The notes under the pieces are model-generated. The model did not search any database and was not told the origin of the DNA. It saw nothing but the letters and a program-made list of their open reading frames with translations. 64,000 nt of DNA, taken from positions 1-64,000 of the forward strand of contig JADJTE010000006.1 in assembly GCA_016711295.1 (NCBI GenBank). The letters run 5' to 3'. This document shows, in pieces, positions 30,045 through 42,112 of this stretch. Source of the DNA: Sphingobacteriales bacterium. Its GTDB lineage: Bacteria > Bacteroidota > Bacteroidia > Chitinophagales > UBA2359. Both the position numbers and the translations under genes were made by a program. How positions within the stretch are numbered: the first letter of the stretch is position 1; each line of letters opens with the position of its first letter.

Positions 30045-30072
30045 TTAGTTTTTATCCTCCAATTGTCGCTTT

Positions 30073-31374
30073 ATGCCTTGCTACCAAGTTCACCGCCGCA
30101 CAGCCTCGTGGCAAATAGTAGCCTTGATATATACTGGGCTTATGCTGGCAAGCGGACAATTATACAGTACAATACCCGCCACTGTAGCCATAGCCGCTCA
30201 ATTGCCCGACAGCATTGGCGGGGTTTTTACCATGCGCGAGGGCATAACATCGGTCACGATACAGGCAAAAATTATTCACAATATCGTATTGGTGCCTGTG
30301 CGCATCAACGGTTCGTTTGCCTTAGATTTTATTCTGGATACGGGTGTAAGCAGCACACTCCTTACCGAACCTGCTTTTGCGTCCATGCTTGGATTGAGGT
30401 ATAGCGGCAAGGTAGGTTTGCGCGGTTTAGGCGGCGGCGAACCCATCAAAGCTGATATAGCCCAAAACGTACATCTCTCCCTGCCCGATATAACTGCTCC
30501 GCGCCTCAATTTGGTGGTATTGCCGCCCAATGTATTATCGTTTTCCGAAATGTTTGGGCAGCCTGTCTATGGCATTATCGGTTACGATTTGTTCAAATCT
30601 ATGGTAGTCGAGATAGATTATATTAGCCAAAAGGTACATTTATATCGCCCTGATGTTTATCGCGTGCGCAAGAAAAGTGTTGCTGTTCCGCTACATATTG
30701 AAAAAGGCAAGGCACATATAGCCGCACAACTCGCCGATATAACGGGCAAACATTATGCCGTTAATCTGCTTATCGATACAGGGGCGAGCCAAGCTATTTC
30801 GCTTTTTGGTACGGATATACCTTTGCCGCCTCGCCATATCGAAACCTATATCGGCAAGGGGCTGAACGGCGATGTATTGGGTAGGTTAGGCAAAATTGGT
30901 GGTTTGACCATCGAAGCATTTGAATTGCCTACTATGGCGGCTTGCTACCCCGATTCGGCGGCATTGAGTTTGCGCACAAGTAGCGTACCTTGGCAAGGCA
31001 GCATAGGCGGCGAGTTGCTACGTCGCTTTAAGGTAGTGTTCGACTATCCACGCCAACGGCTATATCTACAAAAAGGGCGCGATTATAATAAACCCTACGA
31101 ATATCACCTCAGCGGCATAGAGATACAGACTTTGGGAGTGGGCAATTTTGACCGTTTTGTCGTTAGCCACGTCCAGGGCAGCAGCACCGCCGAACAATCG
31201 GGCATCAAAGTCGGTGACGAACTACTGAGCATCAATGGTACTGCCCTCAAAATGCTGACCATAGAAGAGGTATTTGGGCTGCTCAACCGAAAGGCGGGGG
31301 CAACGCTACGCCTAAAAATAAGGCGCGATAATGACTTATTTCGTTTCAGTTGGCAGTTGATAGACCCGCTATAA
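30073..31374 (+). CDS. Retropepsin-like aspartyl protease with PDZ domain
   Basis: A 433-residue exported protein. After a hydrophobic N-terminal segment (about residues 14-35) come two aspartyl-protease-like halves, each with a catalytic DTG: LDTGVSSTLL near residue 88 and IDTGASQAI near 235. The second lobe of each half has the hydrophobic-Gly motif GIIGYDLF and GSIGGELLRRF. A PDZ domain follows (SSTAEQSGIKVGDELLSING), ending at the C-terminus. Such PDZ/aspartyl proteases are common in Bacteroidota, and their substrates are unknown. It begins 28 bp after the calcium-binding protein gene and may be cotranscribed with it. Confidence 0.8.
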   Translation: MPCYQVHRRTASWQIVALIYTGLMLASGQLYSTIPATVAIAAQLPDSIGGVFTMREGITSVTIQAKIIHNIVLVPVRINGSFALDFILDTGVSSTLLTEPAFASMLGLRYSGKVGLRGLGGGEPIKADIAQNVHLSLPDITAPRLNLVVLPPNVLSFSEMFGQPVYGIIGYDLFKSMVVEIDYISQKVHLYRPDVYRVRKKSVAVPLHIEKGKAHIAAQLADITGKHYAVNLLIDTGASQAISLFGTDIPLPPRHIETYIGKGLNGDVLGRLGKIGGLTIEAFELPTMAACYPDSAALSLRTSSVPWQGSIGGELLRRFKVVFDYPRQRLYLQKGRDYNKPYEYHLSGIEIQTLGVGNFDRFVVSHVQGSSTAEQSGIKVGDELLSINGTALKMLTIEEVFGLLNRKAGATLRLKIRRDNDLFRFSWQLIDPL

Positions 31375-31423
31375 ACCTACTACAATCAGCCCAAACAAGG
31401 GCAAAATTCTGCGTCTTATCCGT

Positions 31424-31453
31424 TTGCCCATACTAATAAATGTCGTACCTTTG
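31424..31453 (+). promoter_or_regulatory. Bacteroidota-type promoter for tatC
   Basis: TTG at 31424-31426, exactly 19 bases, then TACCTTTG at 31446-31453: a full match to the Bacteroidota consensus TTG-N19-TAnnTTTG. Transcription would start near 31460, about 60 bp before the tatC ATG. Confidence 0.7.
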
Positions 31454-31518
31454 CGAGCTATTTGCTCTTGCTTTCGAGGCATGAAATTGTATGCTCTTAC
31501 TGCCCTTGCTTTTTACTT

Positions 31519-32373
31519 ATGTCCGCTTCTAATACCTCAGCACCCGCACACGAGATGTCGTTTATTGATCACCTCGAAGAGTTGCGGTGGCATTTATTGC
31601 GCTCTATTGTAGCCATTACAATCATTACGATAGCTGCATTTTTGCTCAAATCGTGGGTATTTGACCAGCTCATATTCGCGCCCTGCCAAGAAAATTTTTT
31701 CACCTATCGCGCCTTTTGTCACTTAGCCCACCAATTCAATTTGGGCGATTCGCTTTGCTTTAAACCCGCCAATTTTAAACTCATCAATACCGAAATGTCG
31801 GGACAACTTACTATGCACTTGCAAGTAGCCTTAGTACTTGGGTTCATAGCTTCGTTTCCGTATATATTTTGGGAAGTATGGCGTTTCGTAGAGCCTGGGC
31901 TACATGACGACGAAAAAAAATATACGCAAGGCATCGTCCTTGGCGCATCGCTATTATTCTTTTTGGGCGTATTGTTTGGCTATTACGTCATTACGCCGTT
32001 TTCTATCAATTTTCTGGCGGGCTACTACGTCAGTGATTCCGTAGCTAATACTATATCGCTCACCTCTTATGTAGGTACGCTTACAAGTATTGTACTATCA
32101 GCAGGTATTATGTTCGAATTGCCGATGTTAGTGTTCTTTCTGGCAAAAATGGGCTTGATTTATGCCGACTGGATGCGCCAATATCGCCGCCATGCCTTTG
32201 TGGTCATTTTATTCATTGCTGCCATCATTACTCCTCCTGACGTGTGGTCGCAAATATTGGTGACGATACCCGTCTATATGCTCTACGAAGCAGGCATCTG
32301 GGTAGCTGCCATAGTAGAAAAACGCGACCAATTGCCCCTTGACAACGAAAAAGCAGTAGCCAAACAAGCATAA
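31519..32373 (+). CDS. tatC: Sec-independent protein translocase subunit TatC
   Basis: Core receptor of the Tat pathway, which exports folded proteins with twin-arginine signals. The 284-residue product has the six expected membrane helices and the signature N-terminal motif SFIDHLEELRWHLLRS, including the conserved glutamate that contacts the signal peptide, plus FPYIFWEVWRFVEPGL in the first cytoplasmic loop. The start at 31519 (MSASNTSAP) is preferred over the 31462 frame start because it lies downstream of the predicted transcription start. The periplasmic loop between helices 1 and 2 is longer than in E. coli, as is common in Bacteroidota. tatA is not adjacent. Confidence 0.95.
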   Translation: MSASNTSAPAHEMSFIDHLEELRWHLLRSIVAITIITIAAFLLKSWVFDQLIFAPCQENFFTYRAFCHLAHQFNLGDSLCFKPANFKLINTEMSGQLTMHLQVALVLGFIASFPYIFWEVWRFVEPGLHDDEKKYTQGIVLGASLLFFLGVLFGYYVITPFSINFLAGYYVSDSVANTISLTSYVGTLTSIVLSAGIMFELPMLVFFLAKMGLIYADWMRQYRRHAFVVILFIAAIITPPDVWSQILVTIPVYMLYEAGIWVAAIVEKRDQLPLDNEKAVAKQA

Positions 32374-32580
32374 AACGCGACTAATTCACCTATACGTCAT
32401 AAAAAGGCACGGGAGCAGTCAAATTGATACCTACTGCAACAAAATGGTGTATTTTTGCCCCAAGACGCATTGCTATTTCATGAGCCTTGCGAAAGCACAG
32501 TTCTATATGTTTTGACGATAGCGCGGTTTGGCTGGCACCAAAGCCCAACCTAAACTCGCACAACGCTTATTCTTGTTCCT

Positions 32581-33021
32581 ATGCTACGCACCTTTGTTGT
32601 CCTATGGACTACCGCTTGTATGTGTAGTGCTTGTACTTGGTTTCAAAGTGATACCAAAGAGCAATACCTGCACGATTACGATGCGTTTATCACCGATTTC
32701 TCGACCGAACACCCACAGTATTCCGAGTCGGATTGGCAAAATACCGCCGATAAACTCTACGAATTAAGCGGCGAGCGATACCAACAATTTGCTCCTACAC
32801 CAAGCTATCGCGAAAAATTGGTACTACAGAAATGGGCGATAATGGTTCCCCTGATGCGTTACAAACAATTGGCGCAAACACAAATAACCGTAGAATATGC
32901 CCGCGATAGCGAAACGCTGCTCAACGGATTGCGCGAAATAATGGACTCGACTTATACCGTCTATGATGGATTTGATAACGACATGCGCGACTTATTATTT
33001 AAGCTCAAACCTTGTCCCTAA
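32581..33021 (+). CDS. Small lipoprotein, DUF6565-like
   Basis: A 146-residue protein with a short hydrophobic signal and lipobox-like CSAC (Cys18), so it is likely lipid-anchored. The mature part is rich in aromatic and acidic residues (YLHDYDAFITDFSTEHPQ, SDWQNTADKLYEL) and helical, as in the uncharacterised DUF6565 lipoproteins of Bacteroidota. Its function is unknown. It is separated from tatC by about 200 bp and ends at a hairpin shared with the convergent giant adhesin gene. Confidence 0.6.
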   Translation: MLRTFVVLWTTACMCSACTWFQSDTKEQYLHDYDAFITDFSTEHPQYSESDWQNTADKLYELSGERYQQFAPTPSYREKLVLQKWAIMVPLMRYKQLAQTQITVEYARDSETLLNGLREIMDSTYTVYDGFDNDMRDLLFKLKPCP

Positions 33022-33064
33022 ATGATAAATATATAAATTTTATACGTATTTTATCTTAAACGCA

Positions 33065-33098
33065 AATTCCCTGCCCAAAATAGTTTGAGCAGGGAATT
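33065..33098. terminator. Hairpin between convergent genes, probable two-way terminator
   Basis: AATTCCCTGC (33065-33074) pairs perfectly with GCAGGGAATT (33089-33098) around a 14-nt loop. Short T-rich tracts follow on both strands but no long run of T, so efficiency is uncertain. It sits between the stops of the lipoprotein and giant adhesin genes. Confidence 0.6.
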
Positions 33099-33121
33099 GT
33101 TGTTTCGGTTTGTTATCTATT

Positions 33122-36100
33122 TTACTTGCTTATCACAAGACGTAGCGTTTCTTGTCGCCCACTCTGCGATGCTAACAAGACATTATAAACACCTGCCGCC
33201 AAATCAGATACGGACAAAGGCAATTCGTAATCGGCTTCTTCTTCGGCTATACCGTCAAACAATACCGCCACTTCTCTGCCGTCCATCGAGTAAACACCCA
33301 AATACATGCGCTCATTAGACCAACTCGTAAATTTAATCGTGCTTAGGTCCGAAGTCGGGTTCGGGTAAGCCGTCAAACCATCAAACGGAATGCCTTCGGA
33401 TTTGGTGCGACCGCGTGTTGCCAAAGGTACAAAATACGATACTACCTTGCTGTTACCCACGCAATCAGTAATGGTAATGATATACCAACCCGTCGCTAAG
33501 GGGCTAATCACGAACGAACTACCACCCGTAGCACTGCCCGAAGAAGGTCCAGACCAAGCGTAGTTATATGTATTACCTGTACAAGGCGTACCGCCTGCTA
33601 CGTTCAGCGTAATAGAACCATTGCTCGTGCCATTGTCTTTGCCAATGCTATAGCTCACTACATTCAGCACCGCACCACAGCTATTGACTGCTACCGTAGT
33701 GCTTGCTGTAGCTGTACAGCCCGATGCGTTTGTCACCGTAACGGTATAAGTACCCGCCATTGCCAGCGTAGCACTACCGCGAGACGGATTTTGTAGCGAT
33801 GAACTAAAACCAGGTCCAGACCAAGCATAAGTAACACCTCCTGATGCCGTAAGGTTAATCGTAGCACCCGCGCAAACAGGGCTATTGCTACCCGCTGTAG
33901 CAGCAGGTAAGGCATTCACCGCCACTGTACGCGATGCGCTTGCCGTACAACCCGAAGCGTTTGTTACCGTAACGGTATAAGCACCCGCCATGGCTGCCGT
34001 CATACCCGTGCGGTTCATCGTAGCAGTAGCTGCCGCAAAACCGCCAGGACCGCTCCAAGAATAGCTTGCACCACCCGATGCCGTTAAAGTGAGTGTATTA
34101 CCCTCACATACGCTGCTAGGTCCGGTGATATTTGCCGTAGGATTAGCATTGACCGTAACCACCTGCGAGGCAGTTGCCGTACAGCCGTTGCTACCTGTGA
34201 CGGTTACGGTATAAGTGCCGCTTGCGCTAAATGTATTGATGGCAGTAGAAGGGCTTGCGCCGCCGTTCCATACATAACTTGCGCCGCCCGATGCGGTTAG
34301 CTGTACCATATCGCAGGCGGTTGCCGTGCCGCTAATTGTTGCGGTCACTGGCGTACAAACACCTGGAACGGTCGTAACGCTCGATGTCGGGCTTGATTGA
34401 TTTGTGTCCGAATTGCAATTGCATCGGGTCAAGATTGTCATTGCGGTTGTTTGGTTGTAGGTTGGCAGCGTTGCCGTCAACTTGTGCCGCCATCGGTCGA
34501 ATATTGTAGGGTCGAACCTGTGGGACAAGTTCCCGAAGGTGCAGCAAGAATACCACCCGACAAATTGCAATTGCTGCATGTGCTTTGGCTGCTCACTGTC
34601 GCGGCAGGAGCCGCCGCGCTCAGGTCAGGGCACTGAACCGTACAATTGATAGTTGCCGATGCTGTTGCCGTACAACCGCTGGGGCTTTCTGTCACCGTCA
34701 CCGTATAATTGCCATTTTGACAGACCTCTGAGGGTGCTGGGATTGCATGAAGCCGTACCGCCCGAACCAGCTACAAAGGTAGGTGTTAAAACACCTGGCC
34801 TGGTCGCCGAACAACTCGCCGCTAAACTAAGGCTCGGATTAGCATTGACCGTAACCACCTGCGAGGCAGAAGCCGTACAACCATTGCTACCTGTGACGGT
34901 TACGGTATAAGTGCCGCTTGCGCTAAATGTATTGATGGCAGTAGAAGGGCTTGCGCCGCCGTTCCATACATAACTTGCTCCGCCCGATGCGGTTAGCTGT
35001 ACCATATCGCAGGCGGTTGCCGTGCCGCTAATTGTTGCGGTCACTGGCGTACAAACACCTGGAATGGTCGTAACGCGCTCGATGTCGGGCTCGATTGATT
35101 TGTGTCCGAATTGCAATTGCATCGGGTCAAGATTGTCATTGCGGTTGTTTGGTTTGTAGGTTGGCAGCGTTGCCGTCCAACTTGTGCCGCCATCGGTCGA
35201 ATATTGTAGGGTCGAACCTGTGGGACAAGTTCCCGAAGGTGCAGCAAGAATACCGCCCGACAAATTGCAATTGCTGCATGTGCTTTGGCTGCTCACTGTC
35301 GCGGCAGGAGCCGCCGCGCTCAGGTCAGGGCACTGAACCGTACAATTGATAGTTGCCGATGCTGTTGCCGTACAACCGCTGGGGCTTTCTGTCACCGTCA
35401 CCGTATAATTGCCATTTGACAGACCTGTGAGGGTGCTGGGATGTAGCGAAGCCGTACCGCCCGAACCAGCTACAAAGGTAGGTGTTAAAACACCTGTGCC
35501 CGGTCCGCCCGAACAACTCGCCGCTAAACTAAGGCTCGGATTAGCATTGACCGTAACCACCTGCGAGGCAGTTGCCGTACAGCCGTTGCTACCTGTGACG
35601 GTTACGGTATAAGTGCCGCTTGCGCTAAATGTATTGATGGCAGTAGAAGGGCTTGCGCCGCCGTTCCATACATAACTTGCTCCGCCCGATGCGGTTAGCT
35701 GTACCATATCGCAGGCGGTTGCCGTGCCGCTAATTGTTGCGGTCACTGGCGTACAAACACCCTGGAACGGGTCGTAACGCTCGATGTCGGGCTCGATTGA
35801 TTTGTGTCCGAATTGCAATTGCATCGGGTCAAGATTGTCATTGCGGTTGTTTGGTTGTAGGTTGGCAGCGTTGCCGTCCAACTTGTGCCGCCATCGGTCG
35901 AATATTGTAGGGTCGAGCCTGTGGGACAAGTTCCCGAAGGTGCAGCAAGAATACCGCCCGACAAATTGCAATTGCTGTGATGTGCTTTGGCTGCTCACTG
36001 TCGCGGCAGAGCCGCCGCGCTCAGGTCAGGGCACTGAACCGTACAATTGATAGTTGCCGATGCTGTTGCCGTACAACCGCTGGGGCTTTCTGTCACCGTC

Positions 36101-39100
36101 ACCGTATAATTGCCATTTGACAGACCCAGGAGGGTGCTGGGATTGTGGAAGCCGTACCGCCCGAACCAGCTACAAAGGTAGGTGTTAAAACACCTGTGCC
36201 CGGTCCGCCCGAACAACTCGCCGCTAAACTAAGGCTCGGATTAGCATTGACCGTAACCACCTGCGAGGCAGAAGCCGTACAACCATTGCTACCTGTGACG
36301 GTTACGGTATAAGTGCCGCTTGCGCTAAATGTATTGATGGCAGTAGAAGGGCTTGCGCCGCCGTTCCATACATAACTTGCTCCGCCCGATGCGGTTAGCT
36401 GTACCATATCGCAGGCGGTTGCCGTGCCGCTAATTGTTGCGGTCACTGGCGTACAAACACCTGGAACGGTCGTAACGCTCGATGTCGGGCTCGATTGATT
36501 TGTGTCCGAATTGCAATTGCATCGGGTCAAGATTGTCATTGCGGTTGTTTGGTTGTAGGTTGGCAGCGTTGCCGTCCAACTTGTGCCGCCATCGGTCGAA
36601 TATTGTAGGGTCGAGCCTGTGGGACAAGTTCCCGAAGGTGCGGCAAGAGTACCGCCCGACAAAGCGCAGTTGCTGCATGTGCTTTGGCTGCCTACTGTCG
36701 CAGCAGGAGCCGCCGCGCTCAGGTCGGGGCACTGAACCGTACAATTGATAGTTGCCGATGCTGTTGCCGTACAACCGCTGGGGCTTTCTGTCACCGTCAC
36801 CGTATAATTGCCATCTGATAGACCTGTGAGGGTGCTGGGATTGTATGAAGCCGTACCGCCCGAACCAGCTACAAAGGTAGGTGTTAAAACACCTGTGCCC
36901 GGTCCGCCCGAACAACTCGCCGCTAAACTAAGGCTCGGATTAGCATTGACCGTAACCACCTGTGAGGCAGTTGCGGGGCAGGCACCCGAAAACGTGGCAC
37001 TTACGGTATAGGTTGTAGTAGTGCTGGGCGTAGCTGTGACATTACTACCTGTGGCGGCATTAAGCCCTGCGATAGGCGACCATGTGTAATTTGTAGTGCC
37101 GCTAAGGGCAAAACGCACATTATTGCGCAATGAATAAGAATAGCTTGGCGCACCGCTATACGCCTCTATAGTGGCGGATGTCTGACTATCATTGCGGTAA
37201 AAAAGTGTACTCACAAAATTAGTTGTGCCAAAAAACGCTGTATTTCGCGTTCCTCCCGACCCTCCATTGTTATTAGAATAAGTAATTTCTATCAACAAAT
37301 TGCTAAGTCCGTCCCACGTAAAATTGGTATTGAAGGGTATGGTATTCCATCCTGCGGTGGGTGTATAATTAGCGGCATTGCGCACAGTTGTCCAACCCGA
37401 CATAACAAAAGTACTCAAAGTTGCCAACGAAGTATGTTGTATACTAATTTTTAGGTCGTTGAGGGCGTAACTCGTTCCCGCAGTTGACAAATTAACTCCA
37501 AAACCCGACAATTGTGCCCCAGTAGTGATGCCTAATGCGTGTAGTTCGGCAGCCGTGAACAGCATTTGCTGCTTAGAGCCACCGTAGTAATTCTGTAATG
37601 GGTTGGGTCCTAATTCACTACCCACTGAGTTGCCCGTAGTAACCGATGCGCCGTTGCCCAATTCGACAAAGGCAGGTGCGCTACCGCCACTTGCAGTCAT
37701 CAAGACCGAGCCTCCTCCGCATACGGTAGCCGAAGCGGGTGTAGGTGTTATGGAGGCTGCCGACAATAGCGGCACGCTATGTATAGATACTACTACGTCA
37801 TCAGTAAAAGTCATACCCGATGCAGTTTCGGTTACGGTGAGCGTATACGTGGTTGTAGTAGTTGGGCTGGCGGTGGGGTTGCTGATATTGGTAGCCGACA
37901 ATCCCGCGGCAGGACTCCAGCTATAGGTAAGCCCCGACATTGGGACATCGCCTATGCCTACACTTTCGCCGCTACACAACCAAGCATCGTTGCCTGCTGT
38001 GGCATAAGTAGGTGTTAGCGCAAATTGACTGAAGTTATTGATATTGTTGCCTGTGCTGAATGTCAAAGATGAGTTTTGTACGTTTGGTACAAAGGTATCG
38101 GCTCGCTCTGCTACGCTGCCCCAAGTATTGCCGTCAGCCACTGAACTGCGTTTATAGAATCCGAACTGCCCGGTGCTATATCCGCTACCGATATTGGGTA
38201 GGTTATCGAATTGAATGCTTGTCAATGTTTCAAAGGTGCTATTCGTACCAAAATTGTTGATAATATAATAGCCATTTTGGGGTACGATGGTGGGCGTAGG
38301 TTTTTGGTCGGGTGGCACATTGAGGCGCGTAACAACTACGTCGCCATTAGGCAGTGTGCCGGTGTTGGGGAAAGCGAGTATTACGCCTACGGTAGAAAAG
38401 TTTTTTGCACCGCTGCTTGCTACGCCTTGCCGCTCGCTAAGTCCGCCGCCTACGGGTGCGGTCGAGGTGTTTCGGGTAGCGTTGCCTTGTAGTGTGGCGT
38501 GTATCGTTTGGGCATGGTTGAGTATTAGGTTACCGCTGGGTTCGTTCATCTGATAATACGCCAATAAGTTGGGGTCGGCGGTCGGGTTTTTGGTTAGGTG
38601 CATCATTTCGCGTATTTCATTGGTTGTCAATGATCGGTTATAGATACATACTTCGTCCATCAATCCTTTAAAAGTACGTGAGATATTGCCTCTATCGTTG
38701 CCGATATAAAACGCGCTATTAAAATTGACCGCCACGTGCGAGGCATTGCGCACAGTAGGTACGCCATTGAGATAAAATGTAGCACTGCTTGGTGTTACGA
38801 CAACGGCTATATGTGACCAAACATCGCTTGGAATGGTGGGTCCACTAAAGTTATAAGACCCCGATTCGTTATTCCAATGATAGCTTAGGCGATTACTATT
38901 GCGCAAATGTATTCCTGTTGCACCGTTGCTACCACTCATTATTAAGCCTGTTGTGCTACTTTGCATGCCATTAGGTTTGACCCAAGCCGAAAACGTAATG
39001 GTATTGGTGCTTATATTGAGTGGGGCATTCATCAGCAAATAATCAGTTGTTGCGGATTGGGATAAGGCATTGCCTGGTATAGTATCTGCATCACATTTAT

Positions 39101-41422
39101 TCAAATCGTTTACTATGGCTTGGTACATCGTCGAAGCCGTATTGCCCAAGGCATCTGTTACGGTAAGTGTTACATTATAAGTGCCTGTTGCGGCGTATGT
39201 GACAGTAGGGTGCGCGTCAGTGCTGTTAGATGGTGTTCCGCTCGTAAAACTCCAAACGCGGCTGGCTATATCGCCCGTAGAGGCATCTGCAAATTTCCAA
39301 GTTGCATCGGAACAAGCATTGGTGGTGGCAGCAGCTACTACTGCTCGCGTAGCGCGTATATTGTGGAAAGGTGTTTCCCAAATACTGCGTCCGTAGCTGG
39401 CATATCGGATAACAGCTTGATTGCTGCCATCATCATACATCGAAAAATCGGTGGGCGATTTGCGCGAAGGTAGGTTGGTGCTATAATTTGTCCAGGTTAC
39501 TTGCCCTGCTTTCTTATAATAGACGGCATTGCTGGTAGCCACTAATACGAGTTCTTCTGTACCGTCATATTCTTCGGCGAGTATGCGTCGATGGTTGGCA
39601 GAGGGCAGATTATAGGTTATATTAGCCCAATTTTGCCCGCCATCTGCCGAGCGATAAACGCGGTTATTGATAGCTATATAAACTATATCGGCATTGTTGC
39701 TGATAGCCGTTACGGTAGCCGTATTGTTCGATGCTGCGGGTAGGTTATACATTGCAAAGGTGGGATTTGCAGACAAAGCATCGTTTGAGACGTAAATTTT
39801 TTGGTCGTTGGTCACGACATACAGTCTGTTAGGGTTAGCGATACAGCTATGTACGTGCATGATAGGCGTAGAGAAATTCGATATTTGCGTCCAAGTAGGC
39901 GTATTGTTCAGCACGTCGTTAGACCTATAAATATTGCTACTGCCCAAAAATGCCAAGTTGTTGTTGGTTCGATTAAAGGCAAGTGCTTCTACGATAGTGA
40001 CACCTCCGGGCAGGTTATACGAGGTATTGCCGCCTGTCGGTGCTATGCGTCGTTCGCCCACACCTGATACGGAAAAGCCCGCGGGGTCGCCGATAAAATA
40101 GACGGCGGTGCTATTAGCACGCTTATCCAATTCGCGTTTAGTATAGTCGTCGCCGCCGCCAATGGTATACCAACCTGTTGAGTCGGCATAGAGCCGTCCG
40201 TTATCTTGGGTGCCTATGGTGATGAAATCTTTGCGTGTGGGGCTACCTTTGCCCGAATGGTCGGTTATTTCATAAGCAAACAAACCATCGTTTTTGGGTG
40301 TCCAATTGTTGCCGCCGTCTGTACTGAGCCATACGCCGCCGTCGTTGCAGCTATACAAATGGTTCGAATTGTAGGGGCTTTGCCCTACTTGGTGCATATC
40401 GGTATGTACTTTTGATGCCCAATGGGTGAGCATTGACCAAGTGCTACCGCTATTGTTCGAATACCAAGTATTGTGCGATTGCAGCCATATCTTGTTGGCA
40501 TCTACATTATCAACCCCAATGCAAAAATTATAATCGCCTTGCCCGCTATCATTTATATCGTCGGCATAAAAGGTAAGATAAGGCGACCCACCGGCTTTGG
40601 TCTGCACAAAATTCAAACCGCCGTCGGTCGATTTATAGACGATGCCGCCGCTGGCAACCATTGCAAAATAGACCACATTGGCATCGGCAGACGTAACTGC
40701 TACGCGGCTACCCGATTGTAGTGGCAATACGACAGGGGCACTAATGCCCGAAGTGATAAGCGTCCAAGTTTCGCCAAAATCGGTAGAGCGATAAAATTCA
40801 GGGGCAGCAGTTCGGGTAGTGGCATACAAGATATGTGAATTGGCAGCAGTATTCCTTTGCATACTACAAAATTGCAGCGAAGTAGCTGTTTTGCTGTCCA
40901 AGTAGCTCCTGCATCGGTTGTTTTATAGATGCCGCCATTCGCCAGCCGCCTGATAGTATTATGGTCGGTTGGGTGCATCAAAATTTCGGCTACGATGAGA
41001 TTGGTAGGCAATCCCGTATTGAGTTGTGCAAAGGTATTGCCGCCGTTGGTCGATTTAAAAACACCCGCGCCATTGCTCCAATAGTTAGGGTCGCCGCTGC
41101 CGAGATACAAAACTTGGTCGTCGGTATAATCGATACATATCGAGCCGAAGCGGTAGGTGAGTATATCCGTACCCGGAGCTACCGCCCAATTAGTGCCCGC
41201 ATCATTGCTGATAAACAAACCGCCTTGCGGAGTGATGGCATAAAACTTATTGGGGTTGCTATGATGAAATTTTAATTGGTTAATACGAGCTTGCCCATGT
41301 ATTTGCCCCGACAAGTTGGTAGCAAATTTGGTCGATTTATAAGCCGTCCAGTTGGCTAACTGTGCTGTTGCAGGCTGCAATGCCGCAAAAAATAAAAATA
41401 AAAAAATAAATATTTTTTTCAT
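33122..41422 (-). CDS. Giant secreted BNR/PKD/LamG adhesin with T9SS sorting domain, several frameshifts
   Basis: Reconstructed at about 2,765 residues. Order: signal peptide (ending ATAQ), a long BNR/sortilin-type beta-propeller region (many xSTDGGxxW repeats), a PKD domain (RVWSFTSGTPSNSTDAHP), a LamG-like domain (SAWVKPNG ... GLMDEVCIYNRSL), a further domain, then Ig-like modules, four 233-residue tandem repeats, more Ig-like modules, and a type A sorting domain (LTAYPNPTSDLSTIKF ... GVYNVLLASQSG). Breaks occur near 40900 and repeatedly inside the 699-bp repeats (about 36140, 36000, 35757, 35057, 34735 and 34480), where the copies can be compared and differ by single bases. Expected on the cell surface, probably in adhesion. 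A small secreted protein gene lies just upstream. Confidence 0.8.
34144..36941 (-). repeat. Four near-identical 699-bp intragenic tandem repeats
   Basis: The marker TAGCATTGACCGTAACC occurs at 36941, 36242, 35542, 34840 and 34144, giving intervals of 699, 700, 702 and 696 bp. The coding period of 699 bp equals 233 codons; the departures are single-base indels that break the frame. Each unit encodes a SLAASCSGGPGTGVLTP segment, a cysteine-rich segment with CSNC, and the Ig-like module ATACDMVQLTASGGASYVW. Confidence 0.9.
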
Positions 41423-41526
41423 AAATAATACGTATGTAATTTTATTATAAATGTAAACATAGGCAAGAAGGTAATGAGTATTAGGCAGTCACCACCTTTT
41501 GCTATCGCGCATACTGCTACATTCTA

Positions 41527-41964
41527 TTAATCGTTTTTGCCATTGGCGCGTTCTATGGCACGCAATTCGGCTTCTTGCTGGTCGATGATGACTTGTTTCT
41601 CGGCTTCGGGCAGCAGACTGCCGTCGGGTTGAACCCAAGATTTTTCGTTGCGCATCCAATTTTTGAATCGCTTATAGTGCAAAAATACGCGCTCATACTC
41701 TTGTCGTTCGGCTATGCTGAGGGTGGCGAAAATGTCTTATACTCGTCGGTTTGGCGTTTTTTCTTTGTTCGGTGGAATTTTGCGCCCTTTCCAATAGGTA
41801 TTAAAAGCTTCCACTGCCTCGTAATAATTGACATTGGGGTCGTCCATCATTTCTATCCAAATGGGTTGGGAGGCAAATAATGATTTGTCGTACACTTTTT
41901 GGGCGTGTAATGCCGCATTGATACTAAGGATAGTTAGCATCAAAAATAAAATTTTGTTTAACAT
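41527..41964 (-). CDS. Small secreted protein paired with the giant adhesin; two compensating indels
   Basis: Reconstructed at about 146 residues: signal peptide (MLNKILFLMLTILSINA), then SQPIWIEMMDDPNVNYYEAV and FNTYWKGRKIPP, then RFKNWM and WVQPDGS toward the end. This type of sequence is often found next to, or at the start of, BNR/sortilin T9SS proteins in Bacteroidota. As read, it stops at a TAA after 75 codons, but the same frame continues sensibly (DIFATLSIAERQEYERV). Adding one A to an A6 run and one A to the following AA would remove the stop, consistent with two homopolymer undercalls. It lies 104 bp upstream of the adhesin and is probably cotranscribed. Function unknown. Confidence 0.6.
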
Positions 41965-42112
41965 TATAATAATGATTATGTGTTTTTTGTATTAAAAATT
42001 TTACATTTTTATGATTAGATAAAAAGTTGAATTGACATTTTTCATCTTATTGATTCTTTGCGAGAAATACCTATTTATCCAAAAGAGGAGAAACAAGGGG
42101 TAGATAGAAATT

